Shown here in pieces: positions 11,770 through 23,359 of a DNA stretch of 64,000 bases. The stretch lies in the NCBI GenBank assembly GCA_030847615.1, contig JAUMIR010000001.1, positions 261,763,187-261,827,186 on the forward strand. Reading direction: 5' to 3'. Numbering within the stretch: the stretch's first letter is position 1; each line of letters begins with the position of its first letter. Made by a program: the position numbers and the translations under genes. Source of the DNA: Gambelia wislizenii (lineage: Eukaryota > Chordata > Lepidosauria > Squamata > Crotaphytidae). A model generated the notes under the pieces. That model saw only the letters and a program-made list of their open reading frames with translations. It searched no databases and had not been told where the DNA came from.

Positions 11770-12335
11770 TTCAAGTCCCATTTTGTTCAATACAGCTCTT
11801 TCCTAGATAAATGATTATAGCCTATTTCAGCCTGAAATACCAACGGCTCAACAATTTAAAATGTTTCTTCATAAAGCCGAAGAAGTAGACAATGTTAGCT
11901 CATTTGTGAAAAATATACTCCCATTTTTCACATTATTACCAGAATGATTGTTCTAATTAACCTTCAGTCTCTTAATTTTCTGCTTCCTCTTAGCTTCATT
12001 TTCTACCATTCTATAATTTTACATAATAATCCTTTAGCATTTTTTAAAAAAAATTGGTTAGTAGTTATTAACTATCTGCTGATTTTACAAAACTTAATAG
12101 GGAAAGTTTAAGCATGTGCTTAAATTGTACTTGTTCAAGTAAAAAAAGGAAGGTGAAAATTTCTTTAACTATTTACGGGGAATAAGCTCCTGGAGTCTTC
12201 TCATCTGGTCCATAGCTTCCCCTGTTTGGCTCCTTCCCCCCTCCAAGCAATTCAATCTGAAAAAATGTTTTCCATGTGGACCATTTTGGGTTTCAGAATA
12301 TCTTGGATTTCGGAATTCCAAATACGGGAGACAAA
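11770..12335. other. No recognised gene
   Basis: AT-rich. Near 12280-12330 a stretch with TTTCAGAATATCTTGGATTTCGG-type wording resembles old pogo/Tigger-related repeats, too weakly to call. Confidence 0.4.
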
Positions 12336-12336
12336 A

Positions 12337-12386
12337 CCTCGTGGTCTCTTCCAACTCTGCAATTCTATGATTCTATGATTCTATAG
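12337..12386 (+). mobile_element. CR1 3' tip
   Basis: Only the last CR1 bases are present: GTGGTCTCTTCCAACTCTGC and three ATTCTATG-type repeats. Confidence 0.8.
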
Positions 12387-12787
12387 TTGATAACAACATC
12401 CATAGCTTAAATCATCTCCCCCAAGCTCACATTCAGAGCTTGGAATGAACTAGTTACAAATACCTACTTAAACTTGTAATTAATTAATGTTCATAGCTTG
12501 GAAAAGTTATTTTTAATTACTTTGGACAGAATTCCCTCATCAGCATATGGACATGTTGCAAGGGTAGTCTGGCATTTTAGTCCAAGAAAGGATCTTTCAG
12601 AGCTCTGATAGTATTATATTACACTTAACAAGGGATCACTTTATTCCTTTTGTGGCCTTTTTTAGTTATGGGGATGTGGCCTCACCAAATGGTGAAGGGG
12701 AAATATCACAAGTCAAAGGCTTGTGTTGTGCCTCATGCTCCTGTCATGTGCAGGAAAACAGGTGTTGAGACCCAAAATGAGATCGAT

Positions 12788-12955
12788 GAATCATAGAATC
12801 ATAGAGTTGGAAGATACCACAAGGGCCATCTAGTCCAACCCCCTGCCATGCAGGAACACCCAATCAAAGCATTCCTGACAGATGGCCATTCAGCTTCTGA
12901 TCAAACACCTCCATAAAAGGAAACTCCACCACACTCCAGGGCAGTGTGGCATGGG
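12788..12955 (-). mobile_element. CR1 3' end
   Basis: Reverse-oriented CR1 terminus: ATCATAGAATCATAGAGTTGG, then the AGGGCCATCTAGTCCAACCC and CTGCCATGCAGGAAC blocks and part of the ORF2 tail. Truncated near 12955. Confidence 0.88.
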
Positions 12956-12959
12956 TGGC

Positions 12960-14145
12960 TGAGAAGAATGTTTTGACTAGAAGCCAACAGCTTGTAGCAT
13001 TGTATTCATTTTAGTTATTTTTGAGAAACCGAAAAGAAAATGTTGCTTTTCAAAACTATACCCACAACAGTAATTAACTACTTTGAGGCTATAGAACTGT
13101 AACTGTAAGAATTATTTTTTGAATGTAGTCCTCTAAGCTCTGCTCACACTTTCAGTTCATTAGGACAAGAAACTATATTAGTTAAGTTTGTCATTAGGCA
13201 GATTTTCTTTCTCATATTAAAATTTTAATAATAATGCAGCTGCCTGGTCTTCTTTCAAAGCAAACATGCATTCCTAATCAAAGGAAATTGTATTCAAAAT
13301 GACACTTTGGTTCATCTCTGCAGGGAAGGCACCAAGGTCATATCACTTCTGCAAAATGCATTAAAAATCACCTCATTCTTACATTAATTCGACATAACTG
13401 ATTTTGAGAACTCTGTTAGTCAAATTAATATTTTACAGTGGTGCTGGGAGGGATATTTTAACATGCATCACTGCAGCCTCTCTCTTTTGTCGCCTGTGTC
13501 AGCCTGTCACTGTGTACACCTTCAGACACAGGAAGGCTGTTACTAATGAGCTCACCACATCATGTTTCCTTCTCAGAAAGTTCCCTGCTAATGAGGGAGG
13601 GGGGAGTTTTCAGTTTGCACTGGCTCCCAATAGCAAATTGGTTCAGCTTGGCAACTCTGTCATGAAACGTATTCATTGTCTAAGCTCAACCTGACGCATT
13701 GGAATGGAACGTGATTGTGTGCACATGTATACAACCCCTGCAGATGCATACCTGCATAGAACTGTGATGGACAAAAAGATAACAAAATGTCTTTTTTAAT
13801 GACACCATTTTATGTGAGTTCAAAATGTCTGTTCCCTTTTCATTTGCCAACAAGACTATCTGTAACACAAAGATCTGAGCTTAAACTACACACATTCAGG
13901 AGGAACAGATCTGTCAGTTTTGCTTTCCAAACATCCCTTTAAAAAAATGAAGTTCTTTACCTCCTGTCTATGAAGAAACATGAAAATGTTATGTTCTTTT
14001 TTTTTTAAAAAAAAAATGAACCCTCTGCACTAGACAAATTTGGTAAGAACAGTAAGTGATGGCTGATGACTTCAATGTGAGTTAGCTGGTGAATTCACTC
14101 TGGGTTTTAGTTAAAGGAGCTGCTGAACCTGGCTTAGGTCCAAAC
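12960..14145. other. No recognised gene
   Basis: AT-rich sequence with no identifiable repeat. The 96-codon open frame at 13404-13694 shows no recognisable domain. The 13040-13280 stretch has the look of single-copy non-coding DNA. Confidence 0.45.
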
Positions 14146-14149
14146 TGTT

Positions 14150-14590
14150 TGAAAGACCGTATCTCCCTATATGAACCCACCAGAGTTCTGAGAGCTACAG
14201 GAGAAGGTTTTCTCTTGTTCCTGCCACCATCACAGGTTTTCTTAGTGAGGACATGAGAGATAGCCTTCTTGGTGGCTGCTCACACCCGCTGGAATACCCT
14301 TCCATGGGAGGCCAGGCTAGCCCCCTCCCTGCTTTCCTTTCACCAGTAGACAAAAGATGTTTTTGTTTAAGCAGGCTTTTAATGTACAGTATAACGTGTA
14401 AGCAGTGGGGCTTTTTGTGGGATGTTTTATTTATCTTTTTAAACTTTGTTAAAATGATTTTAAAACATTTTACCTGTGATTTTAACTGTTTTAAAATTTA
14501 TTGTAACTGTTTTAATTGACTACTTTGGAAGCCACCTTGGGTCCCACTTTGGGAGAACGGTGGCATATAAATGAAACAAATAACAATAAA
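14150..14590 (+). mobile_element. L2-clade 3' fragment
   Basis: Translation of 14155-14390 gives a decayed L2 C-terminal region (ISLYEPTRVLRA, then a WNTLPWEARLAPSLL-like core) with one or two stops. The 3' end has GCCACCTTGGGTCCCAC and GGTGGCATATAAATGAAAC-type sequence before an AATAA-rich tail. Confidence 0.65.
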
Positions 14591-14607
14591 TAAACACAGT
14601 TCCACCC

Positions 14608-14890
14608 AGGAGGCTTACCTCCTTGGATAGCTCCTTTTAAGTTCAGAGCAGCTGTCCATGAAAGAAGGTGTCAAAGGTGCTGAACCAAATTCCTCCCCAT
14701 GGGTTTACCACTTTGAATAACTCCTTTAAAGTTCACTGGAGCTATTCATTAACAGTGCTATCCAAGGTTCTGAACCCAATTCCTCATCATAGGTTTACCA
14801 CTTTGAGTAACTCTTTTAAAGTTCAGCTGAAACCTCAGAACAGATTCACAGACCCACTAATATTGGAGCCACCAGCAATCACCCACAAGT
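14608..14890. repeat. Interspersed repeat with partial tandem units
   Basis: Three staggered units share GGYTTACCWCYTTGRATARCTC and CTTTTAAAGTTCA-like blocks, beginning near 14618, 14702 and 14792 (spacing about 80-90 bp). Related single copies occur at 29865-29985, 33230-33450 and 50655-50835, with the common order AATTC..TCC..CC, TTGGATAxxTCC, then AGATTCAT/CACTAA. Class unknown. Confidence 0.5.
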
Positions 14891-14899
14891 GGTAACACT

Positions 14900-16550
14900 C
14901 CCTTTGTCCCGAAAAAATGAGTAAAGCAATGAATAATATTATAAGCAGTGCAATTAGTTGTTTAAAAAAATAAAAATAAATCCTAAGTTACTTTCAGGGT
15001 TTGCAATGGGTAAGAGAATGGATTACATTTTTTTAAAGTAACATTCCTAGCACTAGTTTATCATTTATAGATGTTTATGAGTATTCACCCAATATCACCA
15101 TGGAAAACTATTGGAGAATGTAGTAGCAATGCTATAGAAGACAATCAAGATCTCTTCATTTGCTAAAATTCTGTCAGTGAAGAATTTGGGATGTCCCAGG
15201 ATAACTTTGAAGGGCCACATGCATAACAATTAGTGTAAGACTGCCTTGAACAAGAAGAAAAGAATCACTGACTGTACTAGTCCCAATAATTCAATAAACA
15301 TTTGCCATCTAGATGTAACATTTACAAATTCTCCTTTGGCAGACATCTCTTCTTCCGTGTCAGCTTTGATAAGTATGGATTAATGCACAGCATCCACTTT
15401 CCACACTTATTTCAAGATAAACTACAGGATTGTGAGCCAAAAATGTCATTAGCTGACCAATACTCAGCCAGCTGGCCTCAGTGCTAGGAAAGGTCTGGGC
15501 ACTGAAAGTCAGAGAAGCACAAATTAGAGTGAGGGATGAGCAGGGAGAGATTTACAGATTTCAACTATGATGTTATCTGCTCCTCTTTGGGAACAGACAA
15601 GTGAATTCATGATGCTACTTGCAGAAATGTCAGACATCTTGACTAGGTAATATATTATCTGGCCTTGTCCGTTAAGTTTGGCAAATGGGGAAATGGTAGC
15701 TGAGCTTCCTACTTCACAATCAATCAAAGAAAAGCAGTAGAAATGTGTAGTACTTCTAGACAGAAGGAGGCAACATTAATTAAATTCTTTTTTTTTTTTA
15801 AGTCCAAGATAGTGTTGGGCTAGAAGAGCCAGACATAAGAAGATATACTTTTGGACAACTTGGCTTTAAACACCTTAAAAATAAAATCTGTTTATAATAA
15901 GAGACACTTTATGCCTTCCCAATTGTATCCGAAATTCATTGCCTGATTCCCTCCCAAAGATAGGCTTATAGCAAGGACATATTCAGCCACTTGTCCCATA
16001 GTCTTGGGGAATCATGAGATCCCCTGTCAACATGAAGTTTTTTCTTTTTCTTGGCCTTGGGTCAATAAGGGCTGATGATGAAGAAACCCTTCATTTTCCT
16101 TCAGTGCTAATGACACATCCTGAAGCTCAAGTATTTGTTTCCTTGACTGCTAATATCTGAGAGCACTTGAAATAGAATCTGAGAAGGCAAACCAAGCCAT
16201 GGTTTTGGTGCACCTCTCCATCTGTGAACTAGAAACAGCAACACTCTTACATAAGAGGAGTTGTGTAAGGATAAATGGCATAAAATGTTTCCCATCATTG
16301 TGTAAGCTTTAAGGGAACAAGTCTGCACATTAGCCACATCCTTCACTCAAGTATCGATACATTAAACAGAATATTGAAGGTGAAAAATTGTCTATTTTTT
16401 CCCAATTTCACTAATCCTGATTAGTGATTAAAAATGCTTTTTAAAGAAGCATTTCCCCAGGCCATTCCATAGGATATAGAACCCCTGCCATCATTTCCAC
16501 TGCCAAAGATCACAAAAGTCCATGTTGCCAACCCTGCTCACTTCATCATT
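14900..16550. other. No recognised gene
   Basis: Nothing assignable; only short unassigned open frames. Confidence 0.5.
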
Positions 16551-16556
16551 GAATTT

Positions 16557-18085
16557 GAGAGGGCAGTTGCTTCCCAACTCCAAGCCATCTTGGATGAAAC
16601 TGATTATCTTGATCCATTTCAAACCGGCTTCAGGACAGGATATGGAGTTGAGACTGCCATGGTCGCTCTAACCGATGACCTCCACCTGAGCATTGACAGC
16701 GGTAATGTGACCCTGCTGGTGCTCTTGGACCTCTCAGCAGCCTTTGACACTATAGATCATTCCATCCTCTTGGATCGCCTGAGAGAGTTAGGAATTGGAG
16801 ACATTGCTCTGCGATGGTTCCATTCCTTTCTCTCGGGCAGATCCCAGAGGGTGAGGCTCGGGGACAGCTGCTCTTCCAGAATTGAGCTCAATTGTGGTGT
16901 CTCTCAGGGTGCCATTCTGTCCCCGATGCTATTTAACATTTATATGAAGCCGCTGGGAGAGATCATCTGGAGGCACGGAGCTCGGTGTCATCAGTACGCT
17001 GATGACACTCAGATATATTTCTCCATGACCAGATCGTCGGCTCAGACTTCAGATGGTGTCTCTCCTCTCAATGACTGTCTTAGAGCGGTAATGGATTGGA
17101 TGAGGAAAAACAGATTGAGACTAAATCCAGACAAAATGGAGGTACTGACAGTCACAGGTCCGAAACCAGGTCTGGGAATACAACTTCCAGTCCTGGATGG
17201 ACTCACACTCTCCTCTAAGGACTGTGTTCACAGTCTGGGGGTACTCCTGGATTCGTCGCTTCACATGACTAGTCAGGTGAATGCGACGGCCAGAAGTGCC
17301 TGTTATCAGCTTCGGCTGATACGCCAACTGCACCTTTAGCTGGATACAAGGGATCTGGAAACTGTGGTACATACTTTGGTAACCTCACGTTTGGATTACT
17401 GTAATGCACTCTACATGGGGCTACCCTTGTGCCTAACCCGGAAACTTCAACTGGTACAAAATATGGCAGCCAGGTTAATTACGGGTACATCTAGGAGAGA
17501 GCATATAACACCTGTGCTTAAATCTCTCCATTGGCTGCCGATTAGTTTCTGGGTGCAGTACAAGGTGTTGGTTTTAACCTTTAAAGCCCTACATGGCTTG
17601 GGTCCATCTTATCTCCGGGACCGCCTCATCTCTTATGATCCCCCCCCGTGCACTTCGGTCCTCTGGGAGGAACCTGCTGCAGCCTATGAAAACTAGGCTG
17701 TCGGAGACCTCCCAGAGGACCTTCTCTTCTACGGCTCCCAGACTTTGGAATGGCCTGCCGGATGAGATCCGTCTTATCATGACTCTTGATAGCTTCAAGA
17801 AAGCACTAAAGACGGATCTCTTCCAGCAGACCTTCCAAGAATAACTTCCTGGTTCAAGTGGACTGATTGCTACCCACCCCCTTGCCATTGTTGCCTTTAT
17901 TTATTTATTTATTGTATTTTATCTTTGTTTTAACTCTCCATTAGTTTAATTTAGTTTTAAGGGGTGGGAGGGTTAGGATGGGGAAGGATTGTTTTAACTT
18001 GATGTTGTTTTAATCTTGCTGTACGCCGTCCTGGTTGCCAAGCAGCGGGGTGGGTTAATAATAATAATAATAATAATAATCTGCT
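16557..18085 (+). mobile_element. L2-clade LINE, 5'-truncated
   Basis: The copy begins abruptly inside the RT region and runs to a typical L2 3' end: GTACGCCGTCCTGG, AAGCAGCGGGGTGGG, then an (AAT)n tail at about 18057-18080. It belongs to the same family as the longer minus-strand copy at 36.0-39.7 kb, with extensive similarity through RT and C-terminus. Confidence 0.9.
16590..17844 (+). pseudogene. L2-clade reverse transcriptase and C-terminal domain
   Basis: The first open stretch (16590-17339) holds RT motif A (LDLSAAFDTIDHSILL), motif B (GVSQGAILSPMLFNIYM) and an intact catalytic YADD at 16995-17006. A stop (TAG) at about 17337 interrupts the frame. The thumb and C-terminal region resume at 17364 with RLDYCNALYMGLP and HITPVLKSLHWLPI. 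A change of frame falls at the eight-C run near 17640, after which SSTAPRLWNGLPDEIR and the end at 17844 follow. The RT core is well kept, but the endonuclease is missing and the frame is broken at least twice. Confidence 0.9.
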
Positions 18086-18526
18086 TGATATTACCATTGC
18101 CAACCAGAGCCCCTGCATGGTGTTACAGCCACTATCAGGACCCCCATTTGGTGCTGCTACTTGCTGCCACCTTCCAGCCTCCATATCCTTCCCACAGACA
18201 TCTTATTAATTTATTTTATCTTGTGGGCAGAACCCCCCCTCCCTCTCTCGGGCTTTTCTTCGCAAACGAAGATTCAGGAAGGACTCATCCTGCGCTTTCT
18301 GCAAGTGTGCTGATGACTAAAAAGGCCAATCCAAGATAAACAAGTCCGGTTGCAGAAAGCACAGCAGAAGGTCTCCTTGGGTGATGTTTTTGGGTTGTGA
18401 TTCTTCCTACATTGTTGTTTGTCTTCAAGACTTGTTCGGCGTGAGTTTTCAAATAAGGCTGCAGCATTGTGGATAATGCGTCTCCATGCATCCCAATGTG
18501 AGGCCAGGGTGGACCACTCTTAGTGA

Positions 18527-20137
18527 TCAATTTGGCTGAGCCTCAGCTTGTTTCAGGGAGTCTTTGGATTGCTTTTTTAGAGCGCCCCTCTTACGCTGAC
18601 CCGTGGTGAGTTCACCGTAGAGTACTATTTTTGAGAGGCGATGGTCCTCCATCCTAGAAACGTGCCCTGCCCAGCACAACTGTGTTCTCAATATCATGGC
18701 CTCAATGCTGGTGATCCCTGCTTGCTCAAGGACAGCAACATTCATCACATAGTCAGTCCAGTGTATATTTAGGATTGTGCATAGACAGCACTGATGTAAG
18801 CGTTCAGGGAGTCGTAGGTGGTGGCGATAGGTGACCCATGTTTCAGATCCATAAAGGAGAATAGACAGTACAATGGCTCTATACACACTGATTTTTGTGC
18901 TTTGCCTCAAGTGTTTATTGCTCCAGACTCTTTTGTAAAGTCTTCCAAATGCACTATATGCCTTTGCTAATCTGTGATCGATCTCTTTGTCAATCTTGGC
19001 ATCTGAGGAGATGGTGCTTCCCAAGTAGGTGAACTGCTGAACGGACTTCAGCACAGATTTGCCGACAGCAATGTGGGGATGGTGGTGTTCGTCCTGTGGT
19101 GCAGGCTGGTAAAGAACTTCTGTTTTCTTCTGGTTGACTTCCAGCCCAAACAGCCCTGCAGCTGTTGCAAAGCAGGATGTTAGGCGCTGCAGAGCTGCTT
19201 CTGTGTCAGCAACAAGGGCAGCATCATCAGCGAAGAGCAGCTCACGGAGTAGATAGTTTAGAGTCTTAGTGTTAGCCCCCAGATGGCTTAAGTTAAACAA
19301 GCTACCATCAGTACGGTAACGTATATAGATGCCATCTTCTTCTTCAAGCTATGCCGTAGCCCTTTGGAGCATCATGCTGAAGAAGATTGTAAATAAAGTT
19401 GGTGCGAGAACACAACCTTGCTTCACTCCATTAGTTATTAGAAAGGGCTCTGAAAGATCATCTCCATATCTGACTTGATCGCGCTGGCCCTCGTGTAGCA
19501 TGATAATCATTTAAAGGAATTTGGGGGGACATCCTAGTCTTTCCAGGATCTGCCACAGACCTTTTCTGCTCACAGTGTCGAAGGCTTTGGTGAGGGGGAC
19601 AAATGTTACATAGAGACCCTTGTTCTGCTCCCTACATTTTTCTTGCAGTTGTCTAAGGGCAAATACCATATCTATAGTAGTCCTATTGGCTCTGAGGCCA
19701 CATTGGCTTTTAGGGAGAAGTTCTTCTGCAACAGCAGGAACTAATCTGTTCAGGAGTGTCTTTGCAAGGATTTTTCCAGCAATAGAGAGCAGTGTTATGC
19801 CTCGATAGTTTGAGCAATCGGATTTTGCTCCTTTTTTCTTGTACAGGGTGATGATGGCTGCATCTCGGAGATCTGATGGCAGTTCCCCTTTTCCCCAGCA
19901 ATTCACAAGGAATTTGTGGAATTTATCGTGGAGTGCATGACCTCGGTGTTTCCAGACTTCAGGTGGAATTCCATCAATCCCAGCTGCCTTGAAGTTTTTC
20001 ATCTGCTGTATGGCCTTAAGGGTCTCTTCCAAAGTGGGAGCTATGTCCAATTCATTTTTCATCAGTTTTTGTATCATATGTTGGATAGCTGAGCCTTGGA
20101 CTACTTGGTTGGTACTAAAGAGACTTTGAAAATGTTC
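18527..20137 (-). pseudogene. RTE-like reverse transcriptase
   Basis: One frame runs from 20137 to 18527 with two internal stops near 19511 and 19350, both in otherwise well-kept context. Visible RT blocks: NFKAAGIDGIPPEVWK, NYRGITLLSIAGKIL, motif A KAFDTVSR, motif B NGVKQGCVLAPTLF and an intact catalytic FADD at about 19225-19236. Motif A and FADD aspartates are present. Downstream, QFTYLGST and YGSETW mark the thumb and connection. A further stop at about 20141-20143 separates it from the upstream linker. Stops look like CGA-to-TGA and similar transitions. Confidence 0.85.
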
Positions 20138-20143
20138 AGCCCA

Positions 20144-20437
20144 TCAATTCAGGATGGAGGCTTTATCAGTAATTAATGTTTGACCATCTGTACTGTATAA
20201 GGAACTTTGTACCTGATAAGTAGGTCCAAACTCTGCTTTAAGGGCTTCATAAAATCCTCTATAATCACCCAGATCTGCACAGTGTTGTGTCTTTTCTGCT
20301 ATATTGATCCACCGCTTGTTCTGCATGTCTCGGAGATTTAGTTGAAGTTTACTACATGTGAGGCGAAAAGCTACTTTTCTTACATGGCAGGTTGGCTGGG
20401 CAAGGTATGCCTGGTGAGCAGTTCTCTTCTTTGCCAA
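20144..20437 (-). pseudogene. Linker between endonuclease and RT of the RTE-like element
   Basis: This frame is collinear with the RT frame and separated from it by one TGA stop. Its content (KRWINIAEKTQHCADLGDYR, FGPTYQVQSSLYSTDGQTLI) fits the basic, partly helical linker of RTE-like polyproteins. Between this and the endonuclease (20437-20546) the frame shifts. Confidence 0.7.
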
Positions 20438-20545
20438 CAGCTCCTGGATCTCTTGGTTGTTTTCATCAAACCAGTCTTGATTTTTCTTGTGGGCAAACCC
20501 GAGGGATTCTTCTGCAGACTGGAGGATACTTTTTTATATATGTTG

Positions 20546-21480
20546 CTAAAGCACTGTAGGAGAAGGATCTGTAGGATGGTCTTCAACTTTTGTTTGCAGA
20601 TTTGCCTGGAAGTTGTCTTTCATGGTAGTTTGTTGAAGATTGTTGACTTGGAGTCTCCTCTTTAAGATGCCACCCCTCTTAGGTTTGAAGTTGAAATGAA
20701 GATTTAGTTTACATCTTACGAGGCGATGATCTGTTTGGCATTCTGCACTGGGCATCACTCGGGTATGACGGACATCACAAATATTTCTCTGGCGGACTAG
20801 AACATAGTCAATGAGGTGCCAATGTTTGGATCGGGGATGCATCCAGGTTATCTTCAAGCTATCTTTCTGCTGAAAGATAGTGTTTGTAATAGTCAGCTGT
20901 TGTTCTGCACAGAACTCTACTAGGAGGTGTCTGTTATCATTGCAATTTCCAACACCATGCTTGCCTAAGACACCTTTCCAGGCTTCAGAGTTCTTTCCTA
21001 CTCTAGCATTGAAGTCACCAAGGATAATAATTTTATCTTCTACAGGGACTTTTTGTACAAGTTGGCATAGGTCTGTGTAGAATTTGTCTTTCTCTACAGG
21101 GTCGGCTTGCATAGTTGGGGCATATATACTAAAGAGAACAACATGTGGGAGGCATAAGGAAATAATGCGATCAGAGTGTCCTGTTGGCAAGGTTTCGAGT
21201 TTGGAGGCAATGGAGTTTTTAATCATAAAGCCTACTCCTGAAAGATGTTTTTCGGTTTTGGGTTTGCCACACCAGTAAAGTGTGTAGGCAGCGCCATGTT
21301 TTTTAAGGCTGCCTTCCTCATGGAGGCGAACTTCACTAAGAGCAGCGATGTCAGTATTAAGTCGTGATAGTTCATGGGCTATTAGGGCAGAACGACACTT
21401 AGGCCCTCCACTATCTGCAGAGTCTCGCATGGTTCTGATGTTCCAGCATGAAAGTGTCAGTTTATTTACACCTTTGGAGG
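20546..21480 (-). pseudogene. RTE-like apurinic endonuclease domain
   Basis: Exonuclease-endonuclease-phosphatase fold used by LINEs to nick the target. The similarity starts upstream of the first Met, at CWNIRT near 21450. Catalytic blocks are visible in order: the N of CWNIRT, LSEVR with the metal-binding Glu, SIYAP, LGDFNARVG (Asp and Asn, about 21003-21024), TWMHPRSKHWHLIDYVLVRQR and TDHRLV (Asp-His). All key residues seem kept, so this domain is better preserved than the rest. The open frame ends in a basic segment at 20546. Confidence 0.85.
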
Positions 21481-22022
21481 CCGGTGTGTGCCTTTGTTTC
21501 TTTGCCTTGGTTTGACCGCATCAGAAGATTCCCGTTGATCACGGCTAGCCAACCAGGTAGTTGGGGATGAGCTTTCATTAGGCCACCTTTTCTAGGCCCC
21601 TCTCCATATGGAGCAAGCAGTGCTCTCCTTAAAAAAGGCTGCTTGGTTGTTCAGGATGCTGCCGAACAAGACTGTCATCTCCCGGGTCATCCTCGAGCGA
21701 CCAATGTCCTGAACTGCCTGCATGCAGGGTTGGGTCTGCGGCTTCCAGTGCATCTTTACACTTGCCGTTTCATCCCTCGCCTATTGCTTCAGGGCTTTTT
21801 TGGAACTGGATTTGTCCTTCGAGCCTTTACAATGGATTTTTATGGTGGAGCGCAGCATGCACAGAACTGGCCTCACCCTTTAAACCAAAGGTTCATCTGC
21901 CGTGGCCTTGCAAGCATGGACGTGGCAGTGAGGTCCTCAGGTCGTAGGTTTGATTAGAGTTTCCTTCTCTTAGATGGTTGACCTTACAGGGTTGGACGAG
22001 CACCATCTGCCCCGGGTTGGGA

Positions 22023-22277
22023 TTAGAGTTTTTCTTCTCCTAGGACGGTTGCCATAAGGCTAGAGAGCCCATCCTGCCCTTTGACGCTCTTTGTCAGACC
22101 CTTCAGTTTTGACCTGTCTGACATGGGAGACCCTACCGGTGGCTTTATGCCACTGCCAGCATAGCTCAAAACATCATTAGGGTATGCAATCCTCTCTCCC
22201 ACGACAAGGGGGTGTCGATGGAGAGGTGGGCAGAACCAGTCACCATTATAAACCCGGTTATATGCAATGCATGACAC
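22023..22277 (-). pseudogene. 5' segment ORF of the RTE-like element (tentative)
   Basis: An 84-codon open frame upstream of the endonuclease on the same strand (YPNDVLSYAGSGIKPPVGSP). I recall similar wording at the 5' ends of such elements, which supports treating it as part of the element, but no domain is recognisable. The spacing to the endonuclease frame (about 540 bp) holds no other open frame. Confidence 0.4.
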
Positions 22278-22299
22278 TGAGGTCAGACATGGAATTGGG

Positions 22300-22613
22300 G
22301 TGGGTCTCTAAGATGGTGCCTGCATGCCTATGGAAGTGACTGTTTAAATCTGCTCAGGTTGAGTTGCTTGGCTCTAATAGGTTGGCTATCTTGCATGGAA
22401 GGCTCATTTTTGCAGGGTAGCCAAAAAATATCATCCAAGCAAGCCTGCAAACCTTCTGAATCCTTATCCAGCTTGGATCAACATCCAAACTAGTACTGTA
22501 TAAGTTTTTCTTAATAGTTCCCCAGCCCATCATGACCACTGCTCTCTATCTGGGACCTAGGAATAGCTATGGTCTTACTAATGTTGTGTAATGTTGTGTA
22601 ATCAAAGTCTCTT

Positions 22614-22655
<42 letters not shown>

Positions 22656-23060
22656 ACACACACACACACACATGAGTTGTGTCTGAAAACACTAGATTCA
22701 GTTTTACTCCTTTTCCTGGGTGCCATGAAGAAAGTTGATTGAACTTGTGTCACTTCTGAGGCCAATCCACTTCTCAGGTCCAAATCAGAGCCCTATTCCA
22801 GAAAATCTGAAGTGTTGACTCTCTGCATTGACTACCATGGGGTGAAAGATGTCTGGCCATCTAGCTTTTCATGGACTGCAGCCCTTATCAACTTCCTGCT
22901 AGGCAATAATGGGAGCCACCGTCCAGCAACATCTAGAGGTTTATGCATTCCACATCCTGCATAGAAACAGAATAAACATTTCTTTTACTGGTAAAGCAGC
23001 GAAAGGAACTGAATTAATTAGAAAATCCTTTCCCCTCTAAAACTCATGCTAACTCTTTTT
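22300..23060. other. No gene; contains a (TC)n(CA)n microsatellite
   Basis: Nothing identifiable apart from the dinucleotide run at 22609-22672. Confidence 0.5.
22609..22672. repeat. (TC)n(CA)n microsatellite
   Basis: A TC/CT run (about 22609-22654) followed directly by an AC run (22655-22672). Confidence 0.95.
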
Positions 23061-23067
23061 AAAAATA

Positions 23068-23356
23068 CAGTAGGACCCCCATATCCACTGAATCATTATC
23101 GATTGATTCAATTATCCATGGGTAATCCATGGGTTTTGTGGATAATTCAATTATCCACAAAGCAGCACACCTACCATAGAATATTCCTAGAAAATGTGTC
23201 CTCTATAGCCATTTTCTAGGTTCTCCAAGGCAACTAACTCTATGGTATTTTAAATCAGAAGTCCCATTATTTTCAGTGGTGTTCACTGTTATCCACAGTT
23301 TTCAGTATCCACGCCCTCCCCCAAACCAATCCCCAGTGAATACGGGGGTCCTACTT
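23068..23356. mobile_element. pogo/Tigger-like MITE with TA duplication
   Basis: 289 bp bounded by TA at 23066-23067 and 23357-23358. The ends form a TIR: CAGTAGGACCCCCATATCCA on the left and, inverted, AAGTAGGACCCCCGTATTCA on the right. Inner sequence has further inverted words around ATCCATGGG and ATAATTCAATTAT. No transposase coding. CAGT ends plus TA fit Tc1/mariner-pogo (Tigger) non-autonomous elements. Confidence 0.85.
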
Positions 23357-23359
23357 TAC

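Larger units (their letters stand above)
18230..22290 (-). mobile_element. RTE-like non-LTR retrotransposon, near complete
   Basis: About 4 kb on the minus strand, reading from 22.3 down to 18.2 kb: a 5' segment with a possible short ORF, an apurinic-type endonuclease, a linker, a reverse transcriptase and a 3' tail with a degenerate Cys/His region. The endonuclease and RT wording (LSEVRLHEEGSL, QFTYLGSTISSDAKID, LLYGSETWVTYRHHLRL) matches elements often mis-annotated as craniofacial development protein 2-like. I place it near RTE, but the clade is not certain. Termini are approximate and no duplication was found. At least four in-frame stops or shifts show it is dead. Confidence 0.8.
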
